From Altericroceibacterium spongiae (GTDB lineage Bacteria; Pseudomonadota; Alphaproteobacteria; Sphingomonadales; Sphingomonadaceae): a stretch of 64,000 bases of DNA. Made by a program: the position numbers and the translations under genes. The stretch is from positions 62,001 to 126,000 of the forward strand of contig NZ_RAPF01000004.1 in the NCBI RefSeq assembly GCF_003610805.1, read 5' to 3'. Each line of letters begins with the position of its first letter. Position 1 is the first letter of the stretch. The notes beneath the pieces were generated by a model. The model was given only the letters and a program-made list of their open reading frames with translations. It made no database searches and was not told the DNA's origin. This document shows positions 24,239-33,620 of this stretch, piece after piece.

Positions 24239-24868
24239 TTGGTAAACGGAAGTGAGCTGGTCGGCCAGCGTAAGGGCGTGAAGCTGAAACAAAAAATTTC
24301 CCGTGCATTGGGGCCGGCAGGGGTATTTTTTCGTGGCTTTGTCGAACATCCCGTAATGGTCGGGTCGATCATCCCGTCATCGCGTTACACGATCCGCAAG
24401 ATGCTGGATCGGGTGAAATGGGATGAATGCAAGGTGTTTGTCGAATATGGTCCGGGTGTCGGCACTTTCTGCCAGCCTGTGCTCGATCGGCTTCCCCGCG
24501 ATGGCGAACTGATCGTGATCGACACTAATCCGCTTTTTATCGACTTTCTGAAGCGCACCATTACCGACAGTCGCTTCCGGCCCGTTCTCGGTTCGGCTGA
24601 GAATGTGGAAGAGATCGTCAAGGCATGTGGACACGACCATGCCGATTATGTCCTGTCCGGCCTGCCCTTTTCGACTTTGCCCGAAGGCGTCGCTCCGGCC
24701 ATTGCCGCAGCGACTTACCGGGTGATCCGTTCAGGCGGTGCGTTCCTGACCTATCAGTTCAGCACCGTGGCGCGTGACTATACCGCGAAACATTTCGAGC
24801 GGGTCGATAAGGGCTTCGAATGGAAGAATGTCCCGCCTTGCGTTCTGGCCTGGGGCTGGAAAGACTGA
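24239..24868 (+). CDS. Class I SAM-dependent methyltransferase, phospholipid N-methyltransferase-like
   Basis: A 209-residue protein with a SAM-binding motif I VEYGPGVGTFCQPVL and a motif FVEHPVMVGSIIPSSRYTIRKM seen in PmtA-type phosphatidylethanolamine methyltransferases and their relatives. The SGLPFSTLP segment corresponds to motif IV. The predicted start is a TTG, with AGGAA upstream; no ATG is available before the SAM motif at a suitable place. It stands alone, followed by a strong terminator. A role in phosphatidylcholine or methylated PE synthesis is plausible, but rRNA-dimethylase-like relatives exist. Confidence 0.78.
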   Translation: MVNGSELVGQRKGVKLKQKISRALGPAGVFFRGFVEHPVMVGSIIPSSRYTIRKMLDRVKWDECKVFVEYGPGVGTFCQPVLDRLPRDGELIVIDTNPLFIDFLKRTITDSRFRPVLGSAENVEEIVKACGHDHADYVLSGLPFSTLPEGVAPAIAAATYRVIRSGGAFLTYQFSTVARDYTAKHFERVDKGFEWKNVPPCVLAWGWKD

Positions 24869-24870
24869 AC

Positions 24871-24886
24871 ATTCTCAATTGAGAAT
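24871..24886. repeat. Perfect 16-base palindrome after a stop codon
   Basis: ATTCTCAATTGAGAAT is its own reverse complement and begins two bases after the methyltransferase stop and 14 bases before the terminator stem. It has no promoter downstream on either strand. It could be a protein site or chance. Confidence 0.4.
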
Positions 24887-24896
24887 ATACGGCAAT

Positions 24897-24934
24897 AAAA
24901 AGGGCCCGCTTCCGTCAGGGAAGTGGGCCCTTTT
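24897..24934. terminator. Strong bidirectional intrinsic terminator
   Basis: A 13-base stem (24901-24913 with 24919-24931, one G-T pair) around loop GTCAG, flanked by AAAA on the left and TTTT on the right. It can end transcription from both the plus-strand methyltransferase and the convergent minus-strand membrane protein. Confidence 0.9.
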
Positions 24935-24956
24935 GTATGGGATGTTCGAAAGCGGC

Positions 24957-25793
24957 CTATTCGAAAGTCTCGCTGACCTGTTCGGTGGAAGGGCCGGCAA
25001 GCTGATGATGCACAGCCGCCAGAACAGCCACGAAGACCATGGTTGCAATTGCGCCGACCAGTCCGTTGACAAGACCGTTCACTACCTGTGCGGCGACAGA
25101 GGCCTGCCCCAGAGCGATATAGAGCGCCTGTACGATCATGCCGACGATCATTGAAATCACCAGATAGACAACGCCGATAAGGACAAAGAAGCCAAACAGG
25201 CGCAAACTGTTGCCCTTGGTCAGCTTCCAGCTCCGCACCAGCATGGCGATCGGGTTATAGACCTTTTCAATAGCGACAATGGCCGGGGTCAGCGAACATT
25301 TCACCATGACGTAAATTGCCGCCACAAACCCGACGGCAAAAGCCAGTCCGACCAGTGCCATGACACCGGTCAGCGAAAAGATTGTGGCGACAATGCCTAT
25401 CGCCAGGCCCAGAGCCAGACAAAGGAGCATATAAGAAACGAAATAGGGGATGAAGCCGTAGAGGCCGATTTTCAGGGCCTCCCCAACAGTGGGTCGTTTA
25501 GTGTCGCGCAGCAATGCAAGCAGGGCGATGAACCCTACAGACTGTGCGAGCATCATCAGGACGAAAACCCACCAGTAATCGGTATAGGCCTGCACCAGTT
25601 GCTGCATGATCAGATCGGCATCTTCACCGGTGTCACCGATACCGGCCGGCGCTATCTGCATCGGAGGGGCGAGGAAGGAGGCAGCCAGGCTGGGCAGGAA
25701 GGAAAAAATTCCCGCCACGATCAGCATCACTTCACGATTGGCATTCAGCATCGAAACCGCATCGCGCCAGGCCGTGCTCATATCGAATTTCAA
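24957..25793 (-). CDS. Multi-pass membrane protein, function unknown
   Basis: A 278-residue integral membrane protein with about six hydrophobic segments separated by short loops, including [22 protein letters not shown] and [20 protein letters not shown]. It resembles the glycerophosphodiesterase-membrane-domain/YciC-like group in layout (VEKV.NP...L.RS.KLTKGN segment), which has no established function. It stands alone between a terminator and the divergent lipB. The ATG at 25793 gives [12 protein letters not shown]; the second Met is also possible. Confidence 0.75.
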   Translation of the reverse strand: MKFDMSTAWRDAVSMLNANREVMLIVAGIFSFLPSLAASFLAPPMQIAPAGIGDTGEDADLIMQQLVQAYTDYWWVFVLMMLAQSVGFIALLALLRDTKRPTVGEALKIGLYGFIPYFVSYMLLCLALGLAIGIVATIFSLTGVMALVGLAFAVGFVAAIYVMVKCSLTPAIVAIEKVYNPIAMLVRSWKLTKGNSLRLFGFFVLIGVVYLVISMIVGMIVQALYIALGQASVAAQVVNGLVNGLVGAIATMVFVAVLAAVHHQLAGPSTEQVSETFE

Positions 25794-25857
25794 TTTTCAT
25801 CCCCCTTGTTGTGGCTTGGGACTTGATAAGACGCTGCGAAGGTTTCACGCAATTCTC

Positions 25858-26529
25858 ATGTCGCACATACATGCACTCGAAGCCGATACAAATGTCGAAT
25901 GGCGCCACGATGCCGCACCGGTTCCCTATCGTACTGCACTGATGGAGCAGGAAGAGCGCAATGCCGCCATTGCCGCCGGAACCGGGCGCGAACTGATCTG
26001 GATGCTGGAACATCCGCCGGTTTATACGGCAGGGACCAGCGCATCTTTTGAGGATCTGCGCAATCCGCAATTCGATGTGATCGAAACAGGCCGTGGCGGG
26101 CGTTATACCTATCATGGACCGGGTCAGCGGATTGGTTATATCCTGCTCAATCTGGCGGAGCGCGGGCGCGATGTGCGGGGTTTCGTTCATGCACTTGAAG
26201 GCTGGGTGATCGACACGCTGGCCGATTTCGAAGTGAAAAGCTGGCGTGCGGAAGGCCGTATCGGTATCTGGACACGCGATATTGACGGGTCGGAAGCCAA
26301 GATCGGGGCGATTGGAGTGCGAGTGCGCAAATGGGTGACGATGCACGGCTTTTCGGTCAATATTGCGCCAAATCTCGACCATTTCGGCGGTATTGTACCC
26401 TGCGGGATCAGCGAATTCGGTGTCACCAGTCTGGAACGGCTGGGGCTGGATGTTTCGCTCGAACAATGGGATGAGGCCATGGAGCGTCGGGCAGGAGGTT
26501 TTCTCGCTGCGCTGACGGGTAAGGAATGA
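25858..26529 (+). CDS. lipB: Lipoyl(octanoyl) transferase
   Basis: A 223-residue enzyme that moves the octanoyl group from acyl carrier protein to the lipoyl domains of 2-oxoacid dehydrogenases and glycine cleavage H protein. The [21 protein letters not shown] signature, the catalytic lysine in [14 protein letters not shown] and the acyl-accepting cysteine in [16 protein letters not shown] are all present. The ATG at 25858 fits the family; the frame extends upstream into the divergent membrane-protein gene. A small lipoprotein gene begins one base after the stop. Confidence 0.95.
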   Translation: MSHIHALEADTNVEWRHDAAPVPYRTALMEQEERNAAIAAGTGRELIWMLEHPPVYTAGTSASFEDLRNPQFDVIETGRGGRYTYHGPGQRIGYILLNLAERGRDVRGFVHALEGWVIDTLADFEVKSWRAEGRIGIWTRDIDGSEAKIGAIGVRVRKWVTMHGFSVNIAPNLDHFGGIVPCGISEFGVTSLERLGLDVSLEQWDEAMERRAGGFLAALTGKE

Positions 26530-26530
26530 G

Positions 26531-26860
26531 ATGAAAATGCCGGGAATGACAACACGCTTCTGTATCGCCGCAGCTTTGCTTGCGGGGCTCAGCGCCTGTG
26601 GTGACAAGCCCTCCTCTGAGGAGACGCAGGGCACGGCATCGGGCGAAGTATTGGAAGGTACGATCAGCGATTCGATGATTGCCAGCGATAAACTTACATC
26701 TCAGCCCCCGCATCTGGAAGTAAAGGTATCAAATGGCGGATCGGCGTCGCAGGGTGATGCGGCGGATGAGAATGCAACGGCTGCCGCGGCCGCCGATAGT
26801 GCGGCTGAAGCAGCCGAAGTGGCTGAGGGAGCGGAATCCGCCACCGAAAACGACGATTAG
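26531..26860 (+). CDS. Small lipoprotein, function unknown
   Basis: A 109-residue protein with a lipoprotein signal (FCIAAALLAGLSAC, Cys24). The mature part is low complexity, rich in Ala, Glu, Asp and Ser, and strongly acidic near the end (AAAAADSAAEAAEVAEGAES). AAGGAATGAG precedes the ATG and the gene starts one base after lipB, so both are likely on one transcript. No family recognised; such acidic alanine-rich lipoproteins are common in sphingomonads. Confidence 0.7.
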   Translation: MKMPGMTTRFCIAAALLAGLSACGDKPSSEETQGTASGEVLEGTISDSMIASDKLTSQPPHLEVKVSNGGSASQGDAADENATAAAAADSAAEAAEVAEGAESATENDD

Positions 26861-26908
26861 GGTTCAGAGAATTTTTACTACCAGCCGCAGCCGCGGGTAA
26901 AACCCCGC

Positions 26909-27769
26909 CTATCCCGCCATCTGCAGCAGATTCTCCGCCTGTTTCAGATGCGGTGTCTCGATCATCCGGCCATCAAGCTGCAGCACGGCTGCACCGGGAT
27001 TGGCGGCAAAAGCGGCTACGATGGCGCGTGCCTGAGCGAGCTTTTCGGCACTGGGCTGAAACGCCTCGTTGATAACGGACACCTGTGCAGGATGAATGGC
27101 CAGCATTCCGGTAAAGCCATCTGCTGCGGCTTCGGCTGCGCTTCGTGCCAGCCCGTCCGGATCACGAAAATCACTGTACAGCGCATCAATAGCCCACCCG
27201 CCCGTCGCGTGTGCTGCGAGCAGGAGCTGCGCCCGGATCATGCGGAACAGGTCGGTCCATTGTCCCGAGCCGTCCCGTTTGCGGCTGGCACCCACCGAGG
27301 TCATCAGATCTTCCGATCCCCATGTGAGGCCTGTTAATCGGTCTATTGCGGTGGTTCCGTAAGCAGGGATAGTCAGTGCAGCGCGCGGCGTCTCGCTGAC
27401 CAGGGGCATGATCTGCGTATGCCCTGAAGGAATGCCGATGCGTTGTTCCCAGGCACTTATCTCGGCATCGAGAATAGCGAGTTCGTCCGGTCCGCTGGCT
27501 TTGGGCAGCAGAATACCAGCCGGGCGGCTCTGCATAATATATGTCAGATCGTCGCGCCAGAAGGGGGTGGATAAAGCATTGATGCGAACCCATCGCGCAG
27601 GGCCGGTTTCATTGTCGGCCAGCCATTCAGCTGCCTGCGCGCGTGCCAGATCCTTGGCATCGAGTGGCACCGCATCTTCCAGATCGGCGATGACTACATC
27701 GGCACCGCTTGAAGGGGCCTTGGCCAGTTTCTTTGCGCTATCACCGGGGGCAAACAGCCAGGACCGCAT
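26909..27769 (-). CDS. CoA ester lyase, HpcH/HpaI aldolase (CitE-like) family
   Basis: A 286-residue TIM-barrel lyase with the characteristic opening RSWLFAPGDS, the acidic segment DVVIADLEDAVP that supplies metal ligands, and the LTWGSEDLMTSVGA segment. CitE-like proteins cleave citryl-, malyl- or citramalyl-CoA to acetyl-CoA plus an oxoacid. The partner citrate lyase subunits are absent, so a stand-alone (3S)-malyl-CoA or citramalyl-CoA type lyase is more likely. It converges with the lipoprotein gene. Confidence 0.82.
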   Translation of the reverse strand: MRSWLFAPGDSAKKLAKAPSSGADVVIADLEDAVPLDAKDLARAQAAEWLADNETGPARWVRINALSTPFWRDDLTYIMQSRPAGILLPKASGPDELAILDAEISAWEQRIGIPSGHTQIMPLVSETPRAALTIPAYGTTAIDRLTGLTWGSEDLMTSVGASRKRDGSGQWTDLFRMIRAQLLLAAHATGGWAIDALYSDFRDPDGLARSAAEAAADGFTGMLAIHPAQVSVINEAFQPSAEKLAQARAIVAAFAANPGAAVLQLDGRMIETPHLKQAENLLQMAG

Positions 27770-27921
27770 CTTATGTCACTCCATTGTTCTCTTCTGTATT
27801 GAAAAGATAGCGCAAGCGAGGCGTTCCACCAATCAGCGACCTTGTTTCGTATAATATTCCGCGTAACAGTCTCTTCGCACAGAAGCATAGTGCCGGATGA
27901 TCGGAAAGACAGGAGATGACA

Positions 27922-29745
27922 ATGCGCAGGCTTATCGGGGTTATGACGGGGCTGGCGCTGGCGGGATGTGCCACCAGCCCGGCACCGATGGAAACCAGTC
28001 CGCCGCCTGCAGATGGAGCGATGGAGAATGCCCCGGGCGGTGAAGCGGATGAAAGCCCGATGGATACGGCTTTCGACCGCATTGCCGATGCATATATCAA
28101 GACCCTGACCCGGCTCAATCCGGTTGCTGGTACGCAGCTTGGCGCGCATGAGAATGATGACCTGCTGCCAAGGATCGATGCAGAGGGACGCAATGCCCGA
28201 CTGACCGCGAATAAGGCGCTATTACAGGCTGTCCATGAAATCGATTTCAGTCAGCTCAGTCGCGACAATCAGGTCGATTACAAGTTGCTCGAAAATGCAC
28301 TGGAATATGCCATCTGGCAGGACGAAGTGCTGCGCGAATGGCAATGGAATCCGCAATATTATAACGATACAGCCAGCTATTCGCTTTATAGTTTGGTGCA
28401 GCGCGATTTCGCACCATGGCCTGAGCGGTTCCAGTCTATCGTCGCGCGTATGGAAAAGCTGCCCGCCTTTCTGGCCGAAGCGCGCAAGCAGCTCGATCCG
28501 GATAAAGTACCGAAAATCTACGCCGAGACGGTTGCCAAGCAGAATCAGGGCATTCTGGAAATCATCAATGCCGTGTTGCTGCCTGAAGTTGAGAAGAGCG
28601 GCGTGCCCCGGACGCGTTTCGATGCGGCGCTGGCCAATCTGAAAAAGGCGGTGGCTGAACAGCAGCGCTGGCTGGATGAACAACTGGTACCTAATGCGAA
28701 GGGCGATTTCCGTCTGGGCGCTAAACTTTACGATCAGAAGATGCGTTTCGCTTTGATGAGCCGGATGACACGGCCCGAACTGAAGCAGCGTGCATTGAGA
28801 GCCAAAGCGCAGATCCGTTCGGAAATGTATGATCTTTCCCGCCAGATCATCAGGGACCGTGAGGGTGAAAATTTGCCCGAAAATCCCGATCAGGCGACGC
28901 AGCAATCCGTAATCGAACGGGGTTTGCAATATACTTATGATGCCAGGCCGCCGCGCGACAAGCTGGTCGAGGCGGCGCAGGATGCTTTGACCCAGACCAC
29001 CGCTTTCACGCGCGAAAAGGGCTTTGTCGATATGCCACGCGGCGAAGTGAAGATCATCACCGTGCCCAAATTCCTGCAAGGCAATGCGGTGGCTTATGAC
29101 GATCCGCCGGGGCCGCTGGAAAGCGATCTGCCGAACTTCTTCGCAATCTCACCTGTGCCCGAGGACTGGAGCGACGAACAGGCTAAAAGCTTCCTGTCGG
29201 AATATAATCTCTACATGCTGCACGATCTGTCGATGCATGAAGGTGTGCCCGGTCATTATCTCCAGCTCGATCATGCCAATCGCAATAAGGATATTCTGCG
29301 TGCTGTATTGATGAGCGGGCCTTTCGTGGAAGGCTGGGCCAATTATTCCGAGAGAGTGATGGTCGATCTCGGCTATATGGATAACGATCCGCTGCTTCAG
29401 ATATCGGTGCTCAAGATGCGGTTACGAGCGGTTACCAATACGTTGCTCGATATTGGTGTGCATACCGAAGGTATGACGCGCGATGAAGCGATGGATCTGA
29501 TGATGAAGGGCGCTTTCCAGCAGGAACGCGAAGCCGCGGGCAAATGGGTGCGCGCTAACCTCTCATCAGTGCAGCTGCTGAGCTACTTTACCGGCTATGA
29601 GGAGCATTGGGCATTGCGACATGAGGCTGAGCGGCGCTGGGGCAAGGATTTTACCTTAAGGCGCTATCACGATGCGGTGCTGAGCCATGGATCGCCACCG
29701 GTAAAATATGTGCGTGAATTACTGTTCGATCTGCCGATCGACTGA
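27922..29745 (+). CDS. DUF885 family lipoprotein, probable metallopeptidase-like
   Basis: A 607-residue exported protein with the lipoprotein signal VMTGLALAGC. DUF885 proteins have a zinc-metallopeptidase-like fold; the conserved HEGVPGHYLQLDHA segment (HExxxH) and the later NYSERVMVDLGY segment are visible. The ATG at 27922 is preferred to 27916 because AGGAG lies six bases upstream of it and directly against the first. It stands convergent to a Tat-exported PLP enzyme and a TonB receptor, so handling of imported peptides in the periplasm is a possible theme. The substrate is unknown. Confidence 0.85.
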   Translation: MRRLIGVMTGLALAGCATSPAPMETSPPPADGAMENAPGGEADESPMDTAFDRIADAYIKTLTRLNPVAGTQLGAHENDDLLPRIDAEGRNARLTANKALLQAVHEIDFSQLSRDNQVDYKLLENALEYAIWQDEVLREWQWNPQYYNDTASYSLYSLVQRDFAPWPERFQSIVARMEKLPAFLAEARKQLDPDKVPKIYAETVAKQNQGILEIINAVLLPEVEKSGVPRTRFDAALANLKKAVAEQQRWLDEQLVPNAKGDFRLGAKLYDQKMRFALMSRMTRPELKQRALRAKAQIRSEMYDLSRQIIRDREGENLPENPDQATQQSVIERGLQYTYDARPPRDKLVEAAQDALTQTTAFTREKGFVDMPRGEVKIITVPKFLQGNAVAYDDPPGPLESDLPNFFAISPVPEDWSDEQAKSFLSEYNLYMLHDLSMHEGVPGHYLQLDHANRNKDILRAVLMSGPFVEGWANYSERVMVDLGYMDNDPLLQISVLKMRLRAVTNTLLDIGVHTEGMTRDEAMDLMMKGAFQQEREAAGKWVRANLSSVQLLSYFTGYEEHWALRHEAERRWGKDFTLRRYHDAVLSHGSPPVKYVRELLFDLPID

Positions 29746-29754
29746 TCGAACCGG

Positions 29755-29785
29755 CGCTCCGCCTGTCCTTGAGACGGACGGAGCG
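29755..29785. terminator. Hairpin between convergent genes, candidate terminator
   Basis: A 13-base stem (29755-29767 with 29773-29785, two G-T pairs) with a 5-base loop sits between the DUF885 and PLP-enzyme stops. There is no T-run on either side, so it may act with Rho or as an mRNA 3' end barrier. Confidence 0.4.
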
Positions 29786-29803
29786 TCGCCAGCCGGAGGG
29801 ATG

Positions 29804-31099
29804 TCAGACCGGCATATTGCCAGCCAGCTCTTTCAGCGCCGCAGCCGCCGCATCCATGTCTGCAATGCTGTTATGCAGTGCCGGTGTAATGCGCAAGCAG
29901 GCACCCTTCTCCACGCCATCGCGATGCACAGTGAAAATCCGGTGCCGTTCCAGCAATGCCCGGGCGATGGCTTTGTTATCTTCCACGCTCGTTTTTCCGG
30001 CGAAACGGAAGGATGTAATGCCCCCATGCATGAGCGGATCGTCAGGCGTCAGCACGGTGAGGCCGGGTATATCGCGAACCTGTTTCACCCAGCGATCGCG
30101 CAGATATTGGAGCCGCCGGCGAATGGGCGCATCGCCCAGCCTTTCGCGAAAATCGAGCGCTTGCTGTACCGATAGCAGAGCCGCGAAATCGGTCGTTCCG
30201 GTATGAACGCGCGAATAGGTCGCGTCGAGGTCGCCGCTTGTATCGGCGGGGTCCGGATCGATCGCCGTCAGGTGAGACTGGCGGATATAGAGCGCGCCGA
30301 CGCCCAGTGGTGCACCGATCCATTTATGCAGATTGAGGCCGACGAAATCGGCATCGATATCGGGTAAGGAAAAATCCAGCTGCCCCCAGCTATGGGCCAC
30401 ATCGACAATCGTATCGATTCCCCGCTCACGGGCCAGCTGGACGATTTCGCGTACCGGAATAACCAGACCGGTGCGGTGGCTGAGATGGGTGAGCAGCACC
30501 AGTTTGAGATCGGGATTGCTTTCGAAAGCATGACGATAAGCATCCAGAACGGCCATGCGGCTGGCGGGTTCGGGCAGAGCGATACGTATAATGCGCGCGC
30601 CTTTTTGCCGGGCCTGGCTGACAAGGGCTGCCTGCATCGAATCGTAGTCGAGATCGGCATAGAGCACCGCATCGTCAGAACCGAGGCGATTATAGCCGGT
30701 AATCAGCCTTTTGAGCGCTTCGGTTGCATTGCGGGTGAAGACGAGTTCGTTCGGATCGACCATCAATTTGGCAGCGACCCGGAGCTGCACGTCGATTGCG
30801 TCCCGGCCGAACAGGCGGCGCGTGTAATAGCTCGTATCGCGGTTCACGCGTTCGATATGCGCCTTGTAGGCCTCGAGCACCGGACGGGCCATCATGCCCC
30901 AATTTCCGTTTTCGAGCTGGATGACTTCGCGGGTCACATCATATTGCGCGGCAACCCGGGCCCAATAGGCTTCATCGTCGGGCGCGGCTTTCCCATCTGT
31001 CGGCAGACTGGCGGGCGGGCGGGCCTGCAGAGCGGAAGGGGTGAGGGCGGCACTGGTCAGTGCCGCCCCTTTCACGAACATTCTGCGATCAAGTGTCAA
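29804..31099 (-). CDS. Tat-exported PLP-dependent enzyme, class V aminotransferase fold (isopenicillin N epimerase/PvdN-like)
   Basis: A 431-residue PLP enzyme whose N terminus contains a twin-arginine motif (LDRRMFVKGAAL). To include both arginines the start must be the TTG at 31099, with GAGG about nine bases upstream, rather than the ATG at 31081. The fold-type I body has LTHLSHRTGLVIPVREIVQL, DVAHSWGQLDF and the PLP lysine in LNLHKWIGAPLGVGALY. Class V enzymes with Tat signals include PvdN, which modifies pyoverdine in the Pseudomonas periplasm. It starts 10 bases after a TonB-dependent receptor stop, so both are probably one operon. A periplasmic modification of the imported ligand is inferred. 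Confidence 0.82.
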   Translation of the reverse strand: MTLDRRMFVKGAALTSAALTPSALQARPPASLPTDGKAAPDDEAYWARVAAQYDVTREVIQLENGNWGMMARPVLEAYKAHIERVNRDTSYYTRRLFGRDAIDVQLRVAAKLMVDPNELVFTRNATEALKRLITGYNRLGSDDAVLYADLDYDSMQAALVSQARQKGARIIRIALPEPASRMAVLDAYRHAFESNPDLKLVLLTHLSHRTGLVIPVREIVQLARERGIDTIVDVAHSWGQLDFSLPDIDADFVGLNLHKWIGAPLGVGALYIRQSHLTAIDPDPADTSGDLDATYSRVHTGTTDFAALLSVQQALDFRERLGDAPIRRRLQYLRDRWVKQVRDIPGLTVLTPDDPLMHGGITSFRFAGKTSVEDNKAIARALLERHRIFTVHRDGVEKGACLRITPALHNSIADMDAAAAALKELAGNMPV

Positions 31100-31109
31100 A
31101 TCCGCATCC

Positions 31110-33503
31110 TCAAAAGCTGAAGCCCAGACGGACATAATACTGGCCGCCATCGGTGTCATAGGGCGCATTACGCGAATAGATCAGCCCGCGCACGGCCTGA
31201 TACGTGGCCTCGTCGGGATAAGAGTTGAACAGATTTTCCGCTCCGGCACGGATCGAAATAGCATCGGTCACGTCATAGCTGACCGACAGGTCGACCAGTA
31301 TCATAGAGCCGAAATCCTGGAAGATCTGACCATCGGCATTGTCCGAATAATCGGTCCACGACCCATAATAGCGTCCACGTGCCAGAAGCCCGAACCGGCC
31401 AATATCATATCCCAGCGACGCCGTAGCATTGTGTTTAGGAAGGGCCTTTTCGAACCGCTCCTTCTGATCTTCATTGCCGATCGTAGCCGAGAGACCATTA
31501 CGCACGTTGGTATCGTTGTAATTATAGGCGAGATTGGCTGACAGGCGGCCATTGCCAAGCTGGGACTGATAGCTCAGGACTACATCGATACCCTGCGTGC
31601 GGGTCGCGAAGTCGTTCGTGTAGTAATTGACCCGGGTATAACCGTTGGGGTTGGCGACACCTTCGGGCACTGACTGGCTGGCCGAGAGGCCGAAGCGGTC
31701 ATCCACATCCACGCGATAGAAATCGACGCTGGCCGATAATCCGCGGGCAGGCTGTGCCGTGAAGCCGAAAGTCAGCGATTTGGACGTTTCGGGTTTCAGC
31801 GGTTCGGCACCAAGCGCCACGGCAATCGGATCGCTGGGTGAGAGACGGCCCGATGTGAAGATAGTCATCGTGCTGGTGTCGAGACCCTGCGTGGTCTTGG
31901 ACGTGTTGAGCTGGCCGGGTGTCGGTGCGTGAAAACCGGTGGCGAATGTGCCGCGCAGGGCAAAGCCATCGGTCGGTGCGACGCGGGCGGAGAGCTTATA
32001 GGTGAATTTGTCGCCAAATTCGGAGAAATCCTCGTACCGGCCAGCGGCGCCGAGCGTCAGCATTTCGACCGGTTGCCACTCCAGATCGGCATAGCCGGCA
32101 TAGCTGGTCTGATCCCATTCGCCGGACACCTGATCGCTGAAACCGGGGAAGCCGTTGGAATTGGCGGCCAGCCCTTCGGCAGCGCCCGGTCCGATTGCAT
32201 AGCTTGCGGGATCGCCGGGCGAGACCTGATAGGTTTCCACACGCCGTTCCCCGCCGAAAGCGATATTGACCGGTGCATAGCCGCCCGCATCGAGGCGATA
32301 GACAAAATCGGCATTCAGGTTGAATTCGCGCTGTTCGAGCCGACCGAGATAAAAGTCTGTCGGGCTGTTCGGGCCGAGCGAGGCGTTGAGCGATTCGGTC
32401 ATATTATATTCGATCCGGCTGCGGCCCCAGCCAGCGCTCAGATCATAGGTGAAATCCGCTGTGCGATCCGCGCTGCGCAATCCGCCGGCAGACTGGATAT
32501 CGTTATAATCCGTTCCGAAGCGCGGGGTGAAGCCGGTTGGATAGATACTGTTGAAATTGAAATCCGGAAAAACGCTCGTATTCTTGAAAACGTTGCCGGT
32601 GGTTTCCGGGTTACGCCAGTTGAAATCGGTGACGCCGTCGCCGTCATTGATTGTGCCGAAGGCATAGAGTTCGGCGCTGTCGGTAATGTCGTAATCGGCA
32701 TTGACCGCACCACGCACCGCTTCGAGTTCGGGCTGGCCCCAGCGTTGTACCGGATCGGGTATGTCGAGTTCGGGATGTTCTTCCTGAAGAGCAATCGCAT
32801 CCGGGCGCTGACGCGTGCGAGACGTGGCTTCGGATTTGTTATATTCGCCCGAAAAAACCACGGAGCCCCGCGAGCCGAGAGCAAAACCGGCTTGCAGCCC
32901 GCCCTGATAGGTTTCGCCGTCACCTTTATAATATTGCGAGATTTGCCCATAGCCATTGATGCCCGGCTGATCGTCCAGGATGATGTTGATGACCCCGGCA
33001 ATCGCATCCGAACCATATTGCGCCGAGGCGCCATCGCGCAGCACTTCGATACGTTTGATGGCGGAATTGGGGATCGAAGCCAGATCTGTTGCCTGCGCCC
33101 CGCGATTGCCCAGCAGGGCGGAGCGGTGATAGCGCTTACCATTCACCAGTACGAGAGTCTGGTCGGGCGAGAGGCCTCGCAATGTGGCCGGACGCACGAA
33201 AGCCGCACCATCTGCAGCCGGAAGGCGCTGCACGTTGAAGGAGGGCAGGAGCTGCGCCAGCGTGTCGGAAAGATCGTCCGAAACGCTGGCATCGACGGCG
33301 GCATCACTCAGAACGTCGACCGGCGCCATCGTATCGAACTGGGTACGGGTCGCTTCGCGCGTACCCGTGACGATAATGGTTTGACCAAGGCCCGCATCGG
33401 TCGGGCCGCTGGCTGCCGATGCGGTGTCGGTTGTCTGTGCCAGAACTGGTGAACAGTAAATAAGCGGAAGCGCCGCAGCGAGGCGGTAAATGTTCGATGT
33501 CAT
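31110..33503 (-). CDS. TonB-dependent outer membrane receptor
   Basis: A 797-residue receptor with signal peptide (ending near PVLAQTTD), TonB box-like QTIIVTG, plug domain (PATLRGLSPDQTLVLVNGKRYHRSALL, IEVLRDGASAQYGSDAIAGVINIIL) and a long beta-barrel finishing in the aromatic C-terminal residue of YYVRLGFSF. Such receptors import iron chelates, vitamins, sugars or peptides using proton motive force through ExbBD-TonB. No FecIR-type regulators are adjacent and no clear Fur box was seen in the 117 bases upstream. It leads an operon with a Tat-exported PLP enzyme. The ligand is unknown. Confidence 0.93.
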   Translation of the reverse strand: MTSNIYRLAAALPLIYCSPVLAQTTDTASAASGPTDAGLGQTIIVTGTREATRTQFDTMAPVDVLSDAAVDASVSDDLSDTLAQLLPSFNVQRLPAADGAAFVRPATLRGLSPDQTLVLVNGKRYHRSALLGNRGAQATDLASIPNSAIKRIEVLRDGASAQYGSDAIAGVINIILDDQPGINGYGQISQYYKGDGETYQGGLQAGFALGSRGSVVFSGEYNKSEATSRTRQRPDAIALQEEHPELDIPDPVQRWGQPELEAVRGAVNADYDITDSAELYAFGTINDGDGVTDFNWRNPETTGNVFKNTSVFPDFNFNSIYPTGFTPRFGTDYNDIQSAGGLRSADRTADFTYDLSAGWGRSRIEYNMTESLNASLGPNSPTDFYLGRLEQREFNLNADFVYRLDAGGYAPVNIAFGGERRVETYQVSPGDPASYAIGPGAAEGLAANSNGFPGFSDQVSGEWDQTSYAGYADLEWQPVEMLTLGAAGRYEDFSEFGDKFTYKLSARVAPTDGFALRGTFATGFHAPTPGQLNTSKTTQGLDTSTMTIFTSGRLSPSDPIAVALGAEPLKPETSKSLTFGFTAQPARGLSASVDFYRVDVDDRFGLSASQSVPEGVANPNGYTRVNYYTNDFATRTQGIDVVLSYQSQLGNGRLSANLAYNYNDTNVRNGLSATIGNEDQKERFEKALPKHNATASLGYDIGRFGLLARGRYYGSWTDYSDNADGQIFQDFGSMILVDLSVSYDVTDAISIRAGAENLFNSYPDEATYQAVRGLIYSRNAPYDTDGGQYYVRLGFSF

Positions 33504-33620
33504 GAATTTTCCCTGGACCCGTAAGTGTCTGACGGCGCCCTAGGGACGGATTATGACTTGGTTACTTCCGTTTGGTGTCTTTTCGAATACAGTATTACAT
33601 TTGCATGACCTATGCGTGCT

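Noticed and set aside
31929-33452. 507-residue plus-strand open frame opposite the TonB receptor
   Set aside because: The receptor is complete from signal peptide to terminal Phe; the antisense frame is a shadow.
33504-33620. Search for a Fur box upstream of the TonB receptor
   Set aside because: No sequence resembling a Fur or other iron-responsive site was found, so iron control is not claimed.
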